Shown here: positions 47,054 to 56,870 of the stretch, in pieces
Position numbering within the stretch: the stretch's first letter is position 1
Layout: every line of letters starts with the position of its first letter
Assembly (NCBI GenBank): GCA_035294245.1
Contig: DATGLG010000003.1
Span: 10,810-74,809, forward strand
Origin: DATGLG01 sp035294245
GTDB taxonomy: Bacteria > Pseudomonadota > Alphaproteobacteria > JACZXZ01
Reading direction: 5' to 3'
DNA length: 64,000 nt
Notes under the pieces: generated by a model
What the model saw: the letters and a program-made list of their open reading frames with translations, nothing else
Database searches by the model: none
What the model was told of the DNA's origin: nothing
Translations under genes and position numbers: made by a program

Positions 47054-50000
47054 GTGAATCCCGACGTCCCCGCGACCCCTGGCGGCATCCCGAATGCCGC
47101 CGCGCTCGCCGCCTCGCTGGCGCAGCTCACCTCGGGATGGACACCGGGCGCCGGCGTCGCGCCGGAGGCGTTGACCGTAGCTCGACACGCCCTGGCTTGC
47201 AGCCTTCTTGCAAACAAAGGCATCAACGATCTGCTCGCGGCAACTACGCCGGTAAAGGCGAGACCGCCGGCCAACCCGCAGCTTTCGATCGAGTTGCAAC
47301 GGATTGCAGAGGCGGCGATTGCGGCCCCGCGGCCGCGCACGATCGCCGTGATACGCACGCCGCTCGCTGCCGGCATATCCAATCCGACCGGCCGTCCCGA
47401 CTGGACCCGAGGCGCGCGGATCATCGACAGCTACGGACCCTTTCAAGATCTCCAGGGTGTCGCGCACTGGGTTGATCTGGTACTGCGCACCGTCGCGCTG
47501 CCGTTTGCCTTCGGCAGCCCGGCATCACCCTTCGCAGTCTTCCCCGTTCGTGAGTTCCTGCATCCTCCGCCGACGCCGTCGAGCCTCTCCCTGGGCGCGG
47601 GCAGCGCCTGGTTTCTGGCCAACATGCTTTCGCCGGCCTTTCCCGGCGGAAGCTTCACCGGGCTCGCGATCACTGGCGGCGCGCTCAACTCTTCGGCGCC
47701 GCTGAGTTTCCAGAACGGCGTGTATGTGGTTCCGGCGAACGCCACCCTCACCGTCACCCTGACCCTCGCGCCTGCTTCGCTGCCGGTGAGTTCGGGTGGC
47801 CCCGGGGCGGATGCCGCGGCGGCCATTTTCACGCCGCCGCCCAACGTCACCATCCGCTTCCAGCAATCGGGGGCTGCGTTCGAGGCCATTGCGGACTCCA
47901 GCGCACAAGCCTACGGCTCCACGGTCAAGCTGCATTGGAACCGGCAAGCCCCGATCCAGGTCACCGGACTGCCCGCACTCCTCGTTCCTTGTGAAGTCTC
48001 GACGCCGAATTTCCCGTTCGACACGGTTCGGTCGACGCTGTTCACGCCTTCCGGCGTCGGCGCCATCACTCAGGCCGGCTGGGCCTTGCCGCTCGCGGCC
48101 ACCGCCTCCGCCAGCCTACCTGAGGCGGCAGGGCCCGGCGCGGGCTTGGTCGCGTTCGCGCCGGGCGCTTCCATTCAGACCGCGCTCCTGCCCACCGCCG
48201 CACCCATCGCCAACGGGCTCATCGAGATCGGAACGGGCAGCCTCTACGCGATGGCGACCGGCAAAGCCAAGCCCACGAGGACGACTTACCAGCTCTGGCC
48301 GGAAGCAGCCCCCTCCAAGCTGAAGACCTCGGTCGAGTTCGCCACGCCGCCGAGCTTCGTCTTCGCCTTCTTCTCCACCGTCACTCAGGAGCTGCTGCTC
48401 GCCCCGGGAGAGGCGACGGCGCATTTGGACCGGCCACTCGCGGCCACCGGCGCGCGCTTTCCCTATCGGGCGAGCGCTCTCCTGCTTCTCGACCAGTCGA
48501 GCACCGCCAATCGCGTCTTCCTCCTCGCCTCGCGCCCAGACATGCGCACGCCCATCGTTCCTCTCGCACTTGAGAACGCCTTACTGGGCGTGGACGCGCC
48601 GACCGTTCTGGCGTTGGCCGGCGTTCTTCAAAGCGATAACGTTCTGAAGGCTGCCATCGGCCTCTACTTCGATCTGCGCTGGCTGCTGCCCACGCTTCCG
48701 GACCCCTACGCCGCCAATTTCGATCTGACGTTCATACCCAGGGAAGCCGGTCAGAACGCGCTGGCCACGCTCCTCGCGGCGATCACCTGGGCCGGCAGCG
48801 GCGCCGAGCCCGTGCTCGGTTTCCAACTCCTGCCGCCGCCGCAGGGAGCGAGCGCGGCCGGCACGCCATTCCCGTCATCCATCGCCGCGCGCGGCACGAT
48901 CGCCGCCGCGGCGTCGGTGTCCCGAGGTGCGAACCCCGCATTGCTGGATCTGTCCACGCGCGTCGACCTGCTTGGCGTCGCACTGGCCCCGGAGCTGGCG
49001 CGGCTCGCCGGCCGGAACAGCCCAGGCCCAGCGCTTCAGGAATCGAATCCAGCCGCCAGCCTCGCCTTGACCGGCATGTGGCTCTCCCTCAACAGCTCGC
49101 TGGTCGCGACCTTCGCCCTGCCTCAAGTCTCGTGGGAGCCGATGGAGTCCACGGCGGCCGATCAGCCGGGCCCCATCGCCTGCGATCCCGCCTCCGACGG
49201 CAATCCCCTGCTGATCGCGGCTCCCGATCGGCAGCAGCTCGTCCGCTTCAGCCCCGGCCCGGTCCTGCTCAACAACATCCACAACGTGGCCGCCGGGCTT
49301 CCGTTCGCCGCGAGCTTCAGCCTGCCCTTCGGGCTGAACGCGATCATCCTGCAGCCAAACCGGCTGGTGAAAGGCAGGCGCGGCGGCCTGCTCTCGCAGT
49401 TCCTGGCCGCGGGCGGCCAGTTCCGCACCAATGTTCCGCAATTCCCGGACTCCTTTGTACCGAACCCCAGCCCTCCGCCGCCTACGCTCACGGGCGCCTT
49501 GCAGCTCACCGTGATGCCCGAGCATCCCGAAAATCCCGATGCCGTCTTCCCCGGCGCGACGGAGGTGGACGCCGCCCACGGACCGTTCATCGGGCCCACG
49601 CCCAATGGCTACGGCTACACCGTCATCGGGCCCACCGGCACCAGCGGCGTGGGCGAGATCTTCGAGGGCGAGTTCGGCGCCCAGGGCAAGCAGCCGGGCG
49701 TTCCCGTGCGCCGCATCGACTTCTCCGGCTACGGCGCCAGCATCTTCAGCGAGTGGGGCAAGCCCAATCAGGTTCCTCCGGCCATCATCAAGGTCCAGTT
49801 CGATACGACCATCGGACGCACGGCCTACGAGGTGGTCCAGGCCGAAAGCGTCATTTATCCGTATTGCGTCTATGTCGTCCGCACCGTCACCATCCAGCGT
49901 CAGAATGCTGGATGGGTGAAGCGCACCGATACCGGCTGGCAGGCGGCGTCCCCCGGCCAGTTCCAGTTCCCCCAGGACACCGCCGCGCAATGGGCAAACC

Positions 50001-51922
50001 GTGTGCACGCGGGGGCGCTGGCCGGCGCATTCAACGTTCGCAATATCCGCGACCAGCCCGAGATCATCGATATTCCCAGCTCGCCCTTCCAATTCAAGAA
50101 GGTCCTCTTCGATGCGGATCTCGGCATCGCCACGAGCCTCAACGTCTTGCAGGGCGGCTTTTCAGCACCCGTGGCGGGCATCCCGAATCCGCCAGTGCTG
50201 GTCGCCTCGCGCGACATGGTCGGATATGTGCAGATTGCGCCCGACGGCCAGTCGCCCGACCCGCCCACCATGAAGGCGCTGCTCGATCGGATCGGACCTC
50301 TCGACCCGGGCGTCGCCTGCACGGTGGAAGCCGGCCGCGCCAACAACCTGCCAGGCACCACCCTTCGATGCTCGGCCTTCGAAGTGGACATCATTACCGA
50401 GACGAATACCGGGGCTCCCACACCGGCGCTGGGCGTGGCGCTGCGCGGGGCACCACAGATTCCGCGTGGCGGCGGTTGGAGCCTGGGCCGGCGCAAGTTC
50501 TCCGATCCGGCGCCTTCGGCTCTTCCCGATGATTTCCCCATGCCGCTGGTTCAGCCGGCGGGGGTTGCCGATTTCTGGTACCTGTCGGACGTCGCCGACG
50601 TTCTTCAGCTTACCCAGCCGGACGCGTTCTACAGCCTGATGCACGCGACGGGCACGCACAAGGTGCTGTTCGAGTCACCCCGGATTCCCACGGCCGCCGC
50701 CGTTCCCGGCCTGCAATTCCCCAAGCCCAATCCGCCGGGGCCGCCGAAACCCGGCGCCGTGGCCGCCAACCCCGGCTCGCCCAATCTCGGCGACCTCGCC
50801 TCGATCCTCAATTCCACTGGCCTGTTTCCGGATATTGCCAACGCCCTCTCCCTGATCCAGGGCGCCCTCGAGCAGATCAACACCATCTCCCAGGGGTTCC
50901 ACTATTCGAAGACACACGGCTTCGATCCCAACCAGCGCGTCACCCTCGTCGATCTCGGCGTCATCAACATCGCACTCCAGTATGCCGACACGACCGATCC
51001 CGCCCTGCCGGCAGCCAAGCTGATCTATGCCGTGGACTCCTCGGCTTCGCCGAGCTGGAGCCTGAGCATCGGCCCCCTCTCCTTCCTCGTTACGGTGCCG
51101 GTTTTCGGCAGCACGCCCATTCTCACCATCACCGGCGGCTTCTCCGCCGACGAGCACACCAAGGCGGGCTTGACCAACCTCAACGTCCAGATGGGCGACG
51201 CCCTCAGCGTGGTCAAGAACGTCTTCAGCGATCTGCAGGCGCTGGCGCAGTTCCTGCCGGGCGGGGCCGGCGCCAATCTCGATGTCGCGCTCTCCGATGG
51301 CAGGCTCACCGTCAGCGACACCTTCGCGATCGCCGATATGCCCCTTGGCATAGGGGACATCACCGACGTCAGCCTCGATCTCGGCCTCGGCATCCGGCTC
51401 TCGCCGCTATCGGTCGACTTCGCGGTCGGCATCGGCAGCGCGAGCAACCCCTTCAACTGGATCGTCTCGCCCCTGGCGGGCAACGGCTTGATGGATTTCG
51501 GCGTCCGCGCCAACCAGCCGGCGCTCACCATCCAGGGCGGCATCGGCCTGGGTCTCGCCATCGACCTGGGCATCGCGTCCGGCTCGGCTTCCGTCGCCAT
51601 CGCGATGCAGCTCAACGTCACCGGCAACACCATCACCCTCATGGCGATCTTGAGCGGGCAGGCCTCGGTGGACGTCCTCGACGGCCTCGCCAGTGCCACC
51701 ATCACGCTCTCCGCGGCGCTGGGCGTCGGGCTCGATCCCTTGATGCCGCCCGTGCATCTGCTGCCGCCCCCGGTGAGCATCGGTCCCGAGGACATCACTC
51801 TGATCGCGTCCTGCTCGGTCGGCATTCACATCAGCGTGTGCTGGGTCGTCAGCGTGAGCTGGGACGGGTCCTGGACGTTCTCGCAAACCGTCACCATGCC
51901 GCAGGTCACGGTCAACGTGTGA
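47054..51922 (+). CDS. Giant protein of unknown function (1622 residues), first of a pair
   Basis: I do not recognise this protein. It starts at GTG 47054, with CGGAGG 4 bases upstream; the open frame before that is not gene-like. There is no signal peptide and no transmembrane segment; it is poor in Lys and Cys and rich in Pro, Ala, Gly, Leu. Residues 1-900 look like strings of beta-strands and loops. At about 1240-1290 there is a Pro/Gly-rich linker (FPKPNPPGPPKPGAVAANPG). The last 350 residues are strongly beta, with alternating hydrophobic/small residues (TIQGGIGLGLAIDLGIASGS, ASVDVLDGLASATITLS) and a final SWDGSWTFSQTVTMPQVTVNV-like strand pair. A second giant gene follows after 15 bases. 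It may form a large extracellular or particle structure, but that is speculation. Confidence 0.8.
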   Translation: MNPDVPATPGGIPNAAALAASLAQLTSGWTPGAGVAPEALTVARHALACSLLANKGINDLLAATTPVKARPPANPQLSIELQRIAEAAIAAPRPRTIAVIRTPLAAGISNPTGRPDWTRGARIIDSYGPFQDLQGVAHWVDLVLRTVALPFAFGSPASPFAVFPVREFLHPPPTPSSLSLGAGSAWFLANMLSPAFPGGSFTGLAITGGALNSSAPLSFQNGVYVVPANATLTVTLTLAPASLPVSSGGPGADAAAAIFTPPPNVTIRFQQSGAAFEAIADSSAQAYGSTVKLHWNRQAPIQVTGLPALLVPCEVSTPNFPFDTVRSTLFTPSGVGAITQAGWALPLAATASASLPEAAGPGAGLVAFAPGASIQTALLPTAAPIANGLIEIGTGSLYAMATGKAKPTRTTYQLWPEAAPSKLKTSVEFATPPSFVFAFFSTVTQELLLAPGEATAHLDRPLAATGARFPYRASALLLLDQSSTANRVFLLASRPDMRTPIVPLALENALLGVDAPTVLALAGVLQSDNVLKAAIGLYFDLRWLLPTLPDPYAANFDLTFIPREAGQNALATLLAAITWAGSGAEPVLGFQLLPPPQGASAAGTPFPSSIAARGTIAAAASVSRGANPALLDLSTRVDLLGVALAPELARLAGRNSPGPALQESNPAASLALTGMWLSLNSSLVATFALPQVSWEPMESTAADQPGPIACDPASDGNPLLIAAPDRQQLVRFSPGPVLLNNIHNVAAGLPFAASFSLPFGLNAIILQPNRLVKGRRGGLLSQFLAAGGQFRTNVPQFPDSFVPNPSPPPPTLTGALQLTVMPEHPENPDAVFPGATEVDAAHGPFIGPTPNGYGYTVIGPTGTSGVGEIFEGEFGAQGKQPGVPVRRIDFSGYGASIFSEWGKPNQVPPAIIKVQFDTTIGRTAYEVVQAESVIYPYCVYVVRTVTIQRQNAGWVKRTDTGWQAASPGQFQFPQDTAAQWANRVHAGALAGAFNVRNIRDQPEIIDIPSSPFQFKKVLFDADLGIATSLNVLQGGFSAPVAGIPNPPVLVASRDMVGYVQIAPDGQSPDPPTMKALLDRIGPLDPGVACTVEAGRANNLPGTTLRCSAFEVDIITETNTGAPTPALGVALRGAPQIPRGGGWSLGRRKFSDPAPSALPDDFPMPLVQPAGVADFWYLSDVADVLQLTQPDAFYSLMHATGTHKVLFESPRIPTAAAVPGLQFPKPNPPGPPKPGAVAANPGSPNLGDLASILNSTGLFPDIANALSLIQGALEQINTISQGFHYSKTHGFDPNQRVTLVDLGVINIALQYADTTDPALPAAKLIYAVDSSASPSWSLSIGPLSFLVTVPVFGSTPILTITGGFSADEHTKAGLTNLNVQMGDALSVVKNVFSDLQALAQFLPGGAGANLDVALSDGRLTVSDTFAIADMPLGIGDITDVSLDLGLGIRLSPLSVDFAVGIGSASNPFNWIVSPLAGNGLMDFGVRANQPALTIQGGIGLGLAIDLGIASGSASVAIAMQLNVTGNTITLMAILSGQASVDVLDGLASATITLSAALGVGLDPLMPPVHLLPPPVSIGPEDITLIASCSVGIHISVCWVVSVSWDGSWTFSQTVTMPQVTVNV

Positions 51923-51937
51923 GCGAAGGAGCGCGTT

Positions 51938-54900
51938 TTGGCACTCAACGATCTCGAGCTCGGCCTCATGGCGTTTCCCCAGCGCTGGGATGGCCCGTCG
52001 GGCATGCTCTCGCTCAATATCCTCCTGCTGCCCGTGGGCGATCCCACGGCGCCGCTCGGCGGCGGGCCGAAATTCGCCGGCACTGCGGTTTCCCTCGTCA
52101 TTAACCTGGTCTCGGGGCTCGACGCGCTGCCCTCGAGCGGAACCGTTCCCGACCATACCGTGCCGTATGTGGCGCAACCCCCGGCGGTCGCGCCCACCTT
52201 GTTCTCCACACTCTTCAACCAACTCGTGGCTAAAGGAATCATGGTAACCGGCAACAAGCTCGCCACGCCCCCGCCGGCAAGCGCCCGCATCAAGAAATCG
52301 CTCCCCGCGAGCTATACCGCGGCGTTCCCCTTCGAGCGGCCACGCAGCAGCGACCTCAGCATGGGCGACGGCTTCGGCTGCGCGCTCCGGGAGCAGGCGC
52401 CCGGCCTGAATGCTGCACTGCCGCCTCCCGACACGCAAATCGGCTGGGGCCAGGTGATCTCCTATGCCCTGCGCCAGCCGGTGCTGGCCGAGGATCTTGG
52501 GCTCATCTACCGGCTGACGCTCCCGATCCCCGCGGCGCGTCTCGCCGAAGGCGGCTATGTGTGGGCGGCGCTTGATACCAGCTCGGGCGCCAATCCGTGG
52601 GTGGCCGACTTCAAGGCCAACCCCGACACGATCAAATCCTATGCCGCGCGGCTTCCCGAACTGGACGCCGCCCATGCGCGCAGCCTTTTCGCCGCGACCC
52701 TGTTCCCGATCGTCGCGACGCCCCCTTCCAACCTGGCGCAGGCGCAACTGGAGGCCGAGGAATACGATGACGGCTTTGCGCAGATCGTCCACGCCAACCA
52801 GCCGACCACCATCGATACCGCCACCCTCGCGGCGGACCAGATCGCGCCCGGAACCGAAGCCGGCATTCAGCTCGGCTGGGACGACGAGCAAGTAACCGTT
52901 TGGCTGAACAGCCAGATCGACCTGCTGCGGGACCGCGTCGGCGGGACCACCAACACGCCGGAATCGCCACTCGGCGTGCAAGGATACCGTGTGGATGTGC
53001 GCCAGAAAGGCGCCCCGACTTGGCGCTCGCTTTGCGTGGTCAATGGTACCCTGCCGTTCGACCAGACCTCGTTCGGCGGCGCGGTGACGACCTCCATTAC
53101 GGGCAACGAGTTCTGGGTGGCTCCAGCGCCGGTGCGACCGAGCGCGGACGACAACAGCACCAACGATCAGCCGGCCTGGCTGCCGCTCTACTTCGCCCAA
53201 TGGGCGGGGGCGAGCCTGGTGCTGCCCGACCCCGTGGTGCAGCTTCTGGCCTACGCCGTCAATGCCGCCAATACCGCCAAGGCCGGGCAGCCGCTGCCGC
53301 CGCCGAGCTTGCCCAATCCCAATCCCGATCTCACGGGCGTGCCGGCTCTCCTTTACGGGAACGACTACGAATTCCGCGTGCGGCTCGTGGACCTGACCGG
53401 CGGCGGCCCGCTGGCCACGGATCAGGCGGTTCATCCCGGCCCAGCGCCGGTGACCCAGGTGGGATTCCGCCGCCATGTCCCCCCGAAGTCGCTGGAAGTG
53501 GTCTCCTCGCCGACGATCCCGCCGTTTCCGGCGAAGCCGCCCGCGACTCGCACGATCCAGACCCTCGCCGTGCGGCGACCTCGGATCAATTATCCGGAAG
53601 CCGTCTTCGCCGGCGTGGATCCCGCCACCTTCACCCTGAGCAATCTCGGCGCCCTCATCCAGGACGCCTGGGCGAGCGGCCGCGCCATCAGCGTGCCCGA
53701 CCCGGATGTGGACCGCTTCGAGGTGCGCATCGAAGCGCGCATCCCTGCCCATGACGACGGCGTCGCGGGCGCGGATCCGGGCGACTTGGACGGCATGTTT
53801 CGCGTGATCTACTCGGTGGAGATCCCGTTCCCTGCGGGCCTCGATCCCACCGTCACGCTCACCCTCGTTTACACCGATGGCATCGATGACATCGCCACCC
53901 TATCGGCGCCGGTGCCGGGCACAGTCAACCTTCCCATTCCCACCTCGCGCGACATTCGCGTGCGCCTGTTCCCCAGGGCCGCCGCCCGGCCCAACTATTA
54001 CGGCTCGGCTGGAGCGACCATGGGCCTGCCCTCCGACTACATCGTGCGTCAGGAAGCGGCCACGGAGGATGCGCTCTTTCCCGACAATCCCGAGCTGCAA
54101 TTGCAGGCCTTCTACTTCCAGCCGGGCGCGAATATCCCGCAGCTTCTGGCGCAGCAGCTCGGCTTGGCGCCGCAGGGATTCATGTTCTCGGGCAGCCCCG
54201 GCCAGCGCACCGTCTTTGGCGCTTCCGGCGGAATCCGCCACAGTGTATCCGCCGATGGCGGCTCGCTCACCTTCTCCAATCAAACCGAGCTGCTGGGCCA
54301 ATGGATCGTGGCATTGGTGCTCGACCTGCAGCGCGACTGGACGTGGGACGGCTTCGGACGGCCGGCGCTCAGCTTCCAGCGCGGCACCGCGAACATCGGC
54401 GTGATCGCGTTCCCGCGCGCGGTCGCGGCCGGCGCCATGGGCAATCCCGGACAGACGCCCGACCGCGCCCATACCCGCATCGTCTTCTTCGATGCGGTCA
54501 ATCCCCAGCCCGCGCAGGAGAGCTTCCCGCAGGAGCTCCACCTGACCTACACGGTGACGGCCAACTTCACCGCCGCACCGCCGCAGCAGTTCACATTCCC
54601 GATCCGTTTGCCCATCACCACGCCGCCGGCGCAAACGCCGAAGATCGTCTCTACCGGCATCGCGGAGTCGCCCTATCATCATTCGCCCGATTACGCGGAG
54701 ACGACACCGCGCGACCGGTATCTCTGGGTCGAGTTCGACCGTGCGATCCAGGATGATGACGACACCTATTTCGCGCGCGTCTTGGCCTACGGCCCCGATC
54801 CGCTACTGGCCGGCGCCTTGTTTCCCCAGCCTCAAGCCTCGCAGATGTTGCCGGAGGCGACGGAACCTCCTTTACCGATCGATCCCGAGCCGGTGAGGCG

Positions 54901-55684
54901 GATCTTTTCCGGCCAATCCGCGGACGAGTCGGGCCTCGACGCCATGACCCAGCTGGTGCCCGCCGACAAGGTCGGCGTGGGCAAGGACGGTACCTTCTTC
55001 CTGCTGCCGCTGCCGCCCGGTGTCACGTCCGAGGACCTGGAGCTGTTCGGCTTCTGGACATACGAGTTCCGCGTCGGGCATGTGAAATTCTGGTCGACCG
55101 CCCAGGGACGCTACGGCCGTCCGCTGCGCGTCAGTGGAGTCCAGCATCCACCTCCCCATCTGATCTGCGCGGTTGAGCGCACCAAATCCGGTATCGGGAT
55201 CACAGCGCCTTACGCCACAGCCGTCTATAACGGCAACCGCCTCTACAATTTCCAGGCGGGAGATCCGCAGACCCGCATCTGGTTCATGCTCTACGCCCAG
55301 GTGCTGCAAGCAGACGCGGCGTCGTATCGCAACATTCTGCTCGCTCACCTTCTCGGCCTGACCCTGCGCGACCAGCCGGGCGAGCTCGTACCCGGCTCGA
55401 GCCCGCAGCACGGCTCCTCGCGCGAGCCGCGCGCCGGTATCCGCTTCCCCGAAAAGCTCATCGATGGGCGTCTCGCGCTGCTCGGCCTGCCGGCCACGAC
55501 ATCGCTGAGCGTGCTGGCGGTCGAGATCCTCCCCGGCCCGCTGAGCTTTCCCGCCGGTCTCGCGCGCAGTGCGCAGGATGGAGCCGCATCCGGCGCAGCG
55601 CCGGAAGATCCGCTCGGCGCCAATCTGGGGCTACGCCGCATCCTGCGCACCTCGCCGCTGACCGCGGTGCCGGCGATTTGCTAG
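51938..55684 (+). CDS. Giant protein of unknown function (1248 residues), second of a pair
   Basis: Not recognised. It starts at TTG 51938 with GGAG 6-7 bases upstream, 15 bases after the first giant gene, so the two form an operon; both use non-ATG starts. There is no signal peptide, membrane helix or catalytic motif. Composition is Pro/Ala/Leu-rich like its partner, with beta-sandwich-like modules. Segments such as LGVQGYRVDVRQKGAPTWRS and YEFRVRLVDLTGGGP (about residue 480) look like fibronectin-III-type strands. A later WTYEFRVGHVKFWSTAQGRY (about 1045-1065) looks like another such unit. The C-terminus (ILLAHLLGLTLRD region) is more helical. No frameshift was noticed over 3.7 kb, so it is under selection or recently acquired. 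Confidence 0.8.
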   Translation: MALNDLELGLMAFPQRWDGPSGMLSLNILLLPVGDPTAPLGGGPKFAGTAVSLVINLVSGLDALPSSGTVPDHTVPYVAQPPAVAPTLFSTLFNQLVAKGIMVTGNKLATPPPASARIKKSLPASYTAAFPFERPRSSDLSMGDGFGCALREQAPGLNAALPPPDTQIGWGQVISYALRQPVLAEDLGLIYRLTLPIPAARLAEGGYVWAALDTSSGANPWVADFKANPDTIKSYAARLPELDAAHARSLFAATLFPIVATPPSNLAQAQLEAEEYDDGFAQIVHANQPTTIDTATLAADQIAPGTEAGIQLGWDDEQVTVWLNSQIDLLRDRVGGTTNTPESPLGVQGYRVDVRQKGAPTWRSLCVVNGTLPFDQTSFGGAVTTSITGNEFWVAPAPVRPSADDNSTNDQPAWLPLYFAQWAGASLVLPDPVVQLLAYAVNAANTAKAGQPLPPPSLPNPNPDLTGVPALLYGNDYEFRVRLVDLTGGGPLATDQAVHPGPAPVTQVGFRRHVPPKSLEVVSSPTIPPFPAKPPATRTIQTLAVRRPRINYPEAVFAGVDPATFTLSNLGALIQDAWASGRAISVPDPDVDRFEVRIEARIPAHDDGVAGADPGDLDGMFRVIYSVEIPFPAGLDPTVTLTLVYTDGIDDIATLSAPVPGTVNLPIPTSRDIRVRLFPRAAARPNYYGSAGATMGLPSDYIVRQEAATEDALFPDNPELQLQAFYFQPGANIPQLLAQQLGLAPQGFMFSGSPGQRTVFGASGGIRHSVSADGGSLTFSNQTELLGQWIVALVLDLQRDWTWDGFGRPALSFQRGTANIGVIAFPRAVAAGAMGNPGQTPDRAHTRIVFFDAVNPQPAQESFPQELHLTYTVTANFTAAPPQQFTFPIRLPITTPPAQTPKIVSTGIAESPYHHSPDYAETTPRDRYLWVEFDRAIQDDDDTYFARVLAYGPDPLLAGALFPQPQASQMLPEATEPPLPIDPEPVRRIFSGQSADESGLDAMTQLVPADKVGVGKDGTFFLLPLPPGVTSEDLELFGFWTYEFRVGHVKFWSTAQGRYGRPLRVSGVQHPPPHLICAVERTKSGIGITAPYATAVYNGNRLYNFQAGDPQTRIWFMLYAQVLQADAASYRNILLAHLLGLTLRDQPGELVPGSSPQHGSSREPRAGIRFPEKLIDGRLALLGLPATTSLSVLAVEILPGPLSFPAGLARSAQDGAASGAAPEDPLGANLGLRRILRTSPLTAVPAIC

Positions 55685-56419
55685 GCCATGGATCGGCTTT
55701 TCTGGCTTCGCCGCCGGAGGCAGGCGAGCCGGATGCGCCGTATAGCTTGCCGGAACCCGCTGAGCGCCCGGTAATTGCGACGGCGATCACCGCCTTCTTG
55801 GTAGGTATGCGCTTGAGGCGCTCGGCGCCCAGGGGGAGACGGTCGGTTCCTTGTGGACGCGGCGGATCAGGCTGTGGCGGCCGGACCGGAGACATTGGCG
55901 AGTTCCTGAGGCGGTCGCAGGCCGAGATTGAGCGGCAAGGGCGCGAGATCGGGCCAACACTCGTCGTCCCGGCGATCACGGTGGGCCTTAACTTACATTT
56001 TCTTCCAAAATGGTCGGCTTAAGTCGCGAGAAATCGCGAGATTCTCGAATTGGGGGGTCTTAGCTTGCGGCCGTCATCCCGCTCGACAGGTTCGATGAGG
56101 CCAACTTCGTGATGGCACGCACCAATGCCTTCGTAAAGGCGAGCGAGGCCGACGAGACAGGCATCCGCCTGCGCCTGCCGACGGCGGAAATTCTTTAGGA
56201 AGCTGAAGACAGATTCGGATCGCCGCAAAATTCAATTCGTTAAGCGAACGGCTCGGTTCCCCTTCACGGATTTACCATCGAGCACTGCAGCTGGATGAGC
56301 CGAGAGGGGGCCATTTTGGACCCTGACGACGCGCTGCTGGAGCGCATGCGCAAGAAGGGTTAGTGTTCCGTTGCTGACAGTGGATCCACAAATCGGCGCA
56401 AACCTGCGCATCTGTGCCG
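55685..56419. other. Decayed region downstream of the giant genes
   Basis: About 735 bases without an intact gene. Two short plus-strand coding-like remnants are visible: about 56060-56196 (AVIPLDRFDEANFVMARTNA, ending at TAG) and about 56268-56361 (FTIEHCSWMSREGAILDPDD, ending at TAG). Neither has a start and I cannot name their source. The IS630 relic follows directly. Confidence 0.45.
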
Positions 56420-56800
56420 ATGCGGAAGATCGAGCAGATTTCGATCAGCGGAGTTGATCGTGAACGACTGGAGCGGCTGGTGCAGGGTCGCAATACGCCG
56501 CAGAAGATAGTTTAGCGGGCGCGCATCGTCTTGCTGACGAGCGACGGGCTGACAGCGGAGGGGATTGCGGCGGCAGTGGGCAAGAGCCTGCTCATGGTCC
56601 GCCGCTGGCGCCGCCGCTACGTGGTGAAGGGCGTGGACGGCTGTTGAAGGACGCAACCTGCCCCTCGCGGGTCAAGCCGTTGAGCCCTGAGACAATCAGG
56701 CGCGTGGTGCATATGACGCTGCATGAGAAGCCGCGCCCCGAGGCCTTGTTGCCCCATTTGCGGAAGAGGCCTTTACTAGCCTTGCCCGAGATCGGCAGGA
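56420..56800 (+). mobile_element. IS630-family transposase relic, two inactivating lesions
   Basis: Translation from ATG 56420 gives MRKIEQISISGVDRERLERL, then an in-frame TAG at 56513-56515 where the family has Trp. RARIVLLTSDGLTAEGIAAA and VGKSLLMVRRWRRRYVVKGV follow, the N-terminal HTH of IS630/ISXo-type transposases. A frameshift near 56640 moves the continuation (LKDATCPSRVKPLSPETIRR, VVHMTLHEKPRPEA) to another frame. After about 56760 the similarity ends, so the DDE catalytic domain is gone. I did not identify terminal inverted repeats. Confidence 0.8.
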
Positions 56801-56870
56801 TATTGTTCAAATCATTGTCGCAAGCTCAAATGGACGTTTATGTCGACGCTCCTGCGAAGCGAGGCTTTAG

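Noticed and set aside
51407..53752. A 781-codon open frame antisense to the giant genes
   Set aside because: Arg/Gly/His/Asp-rich composition typical of high-GC shadow frames, no ribosome site, and it spans the junction of two credible genes on the other strand.
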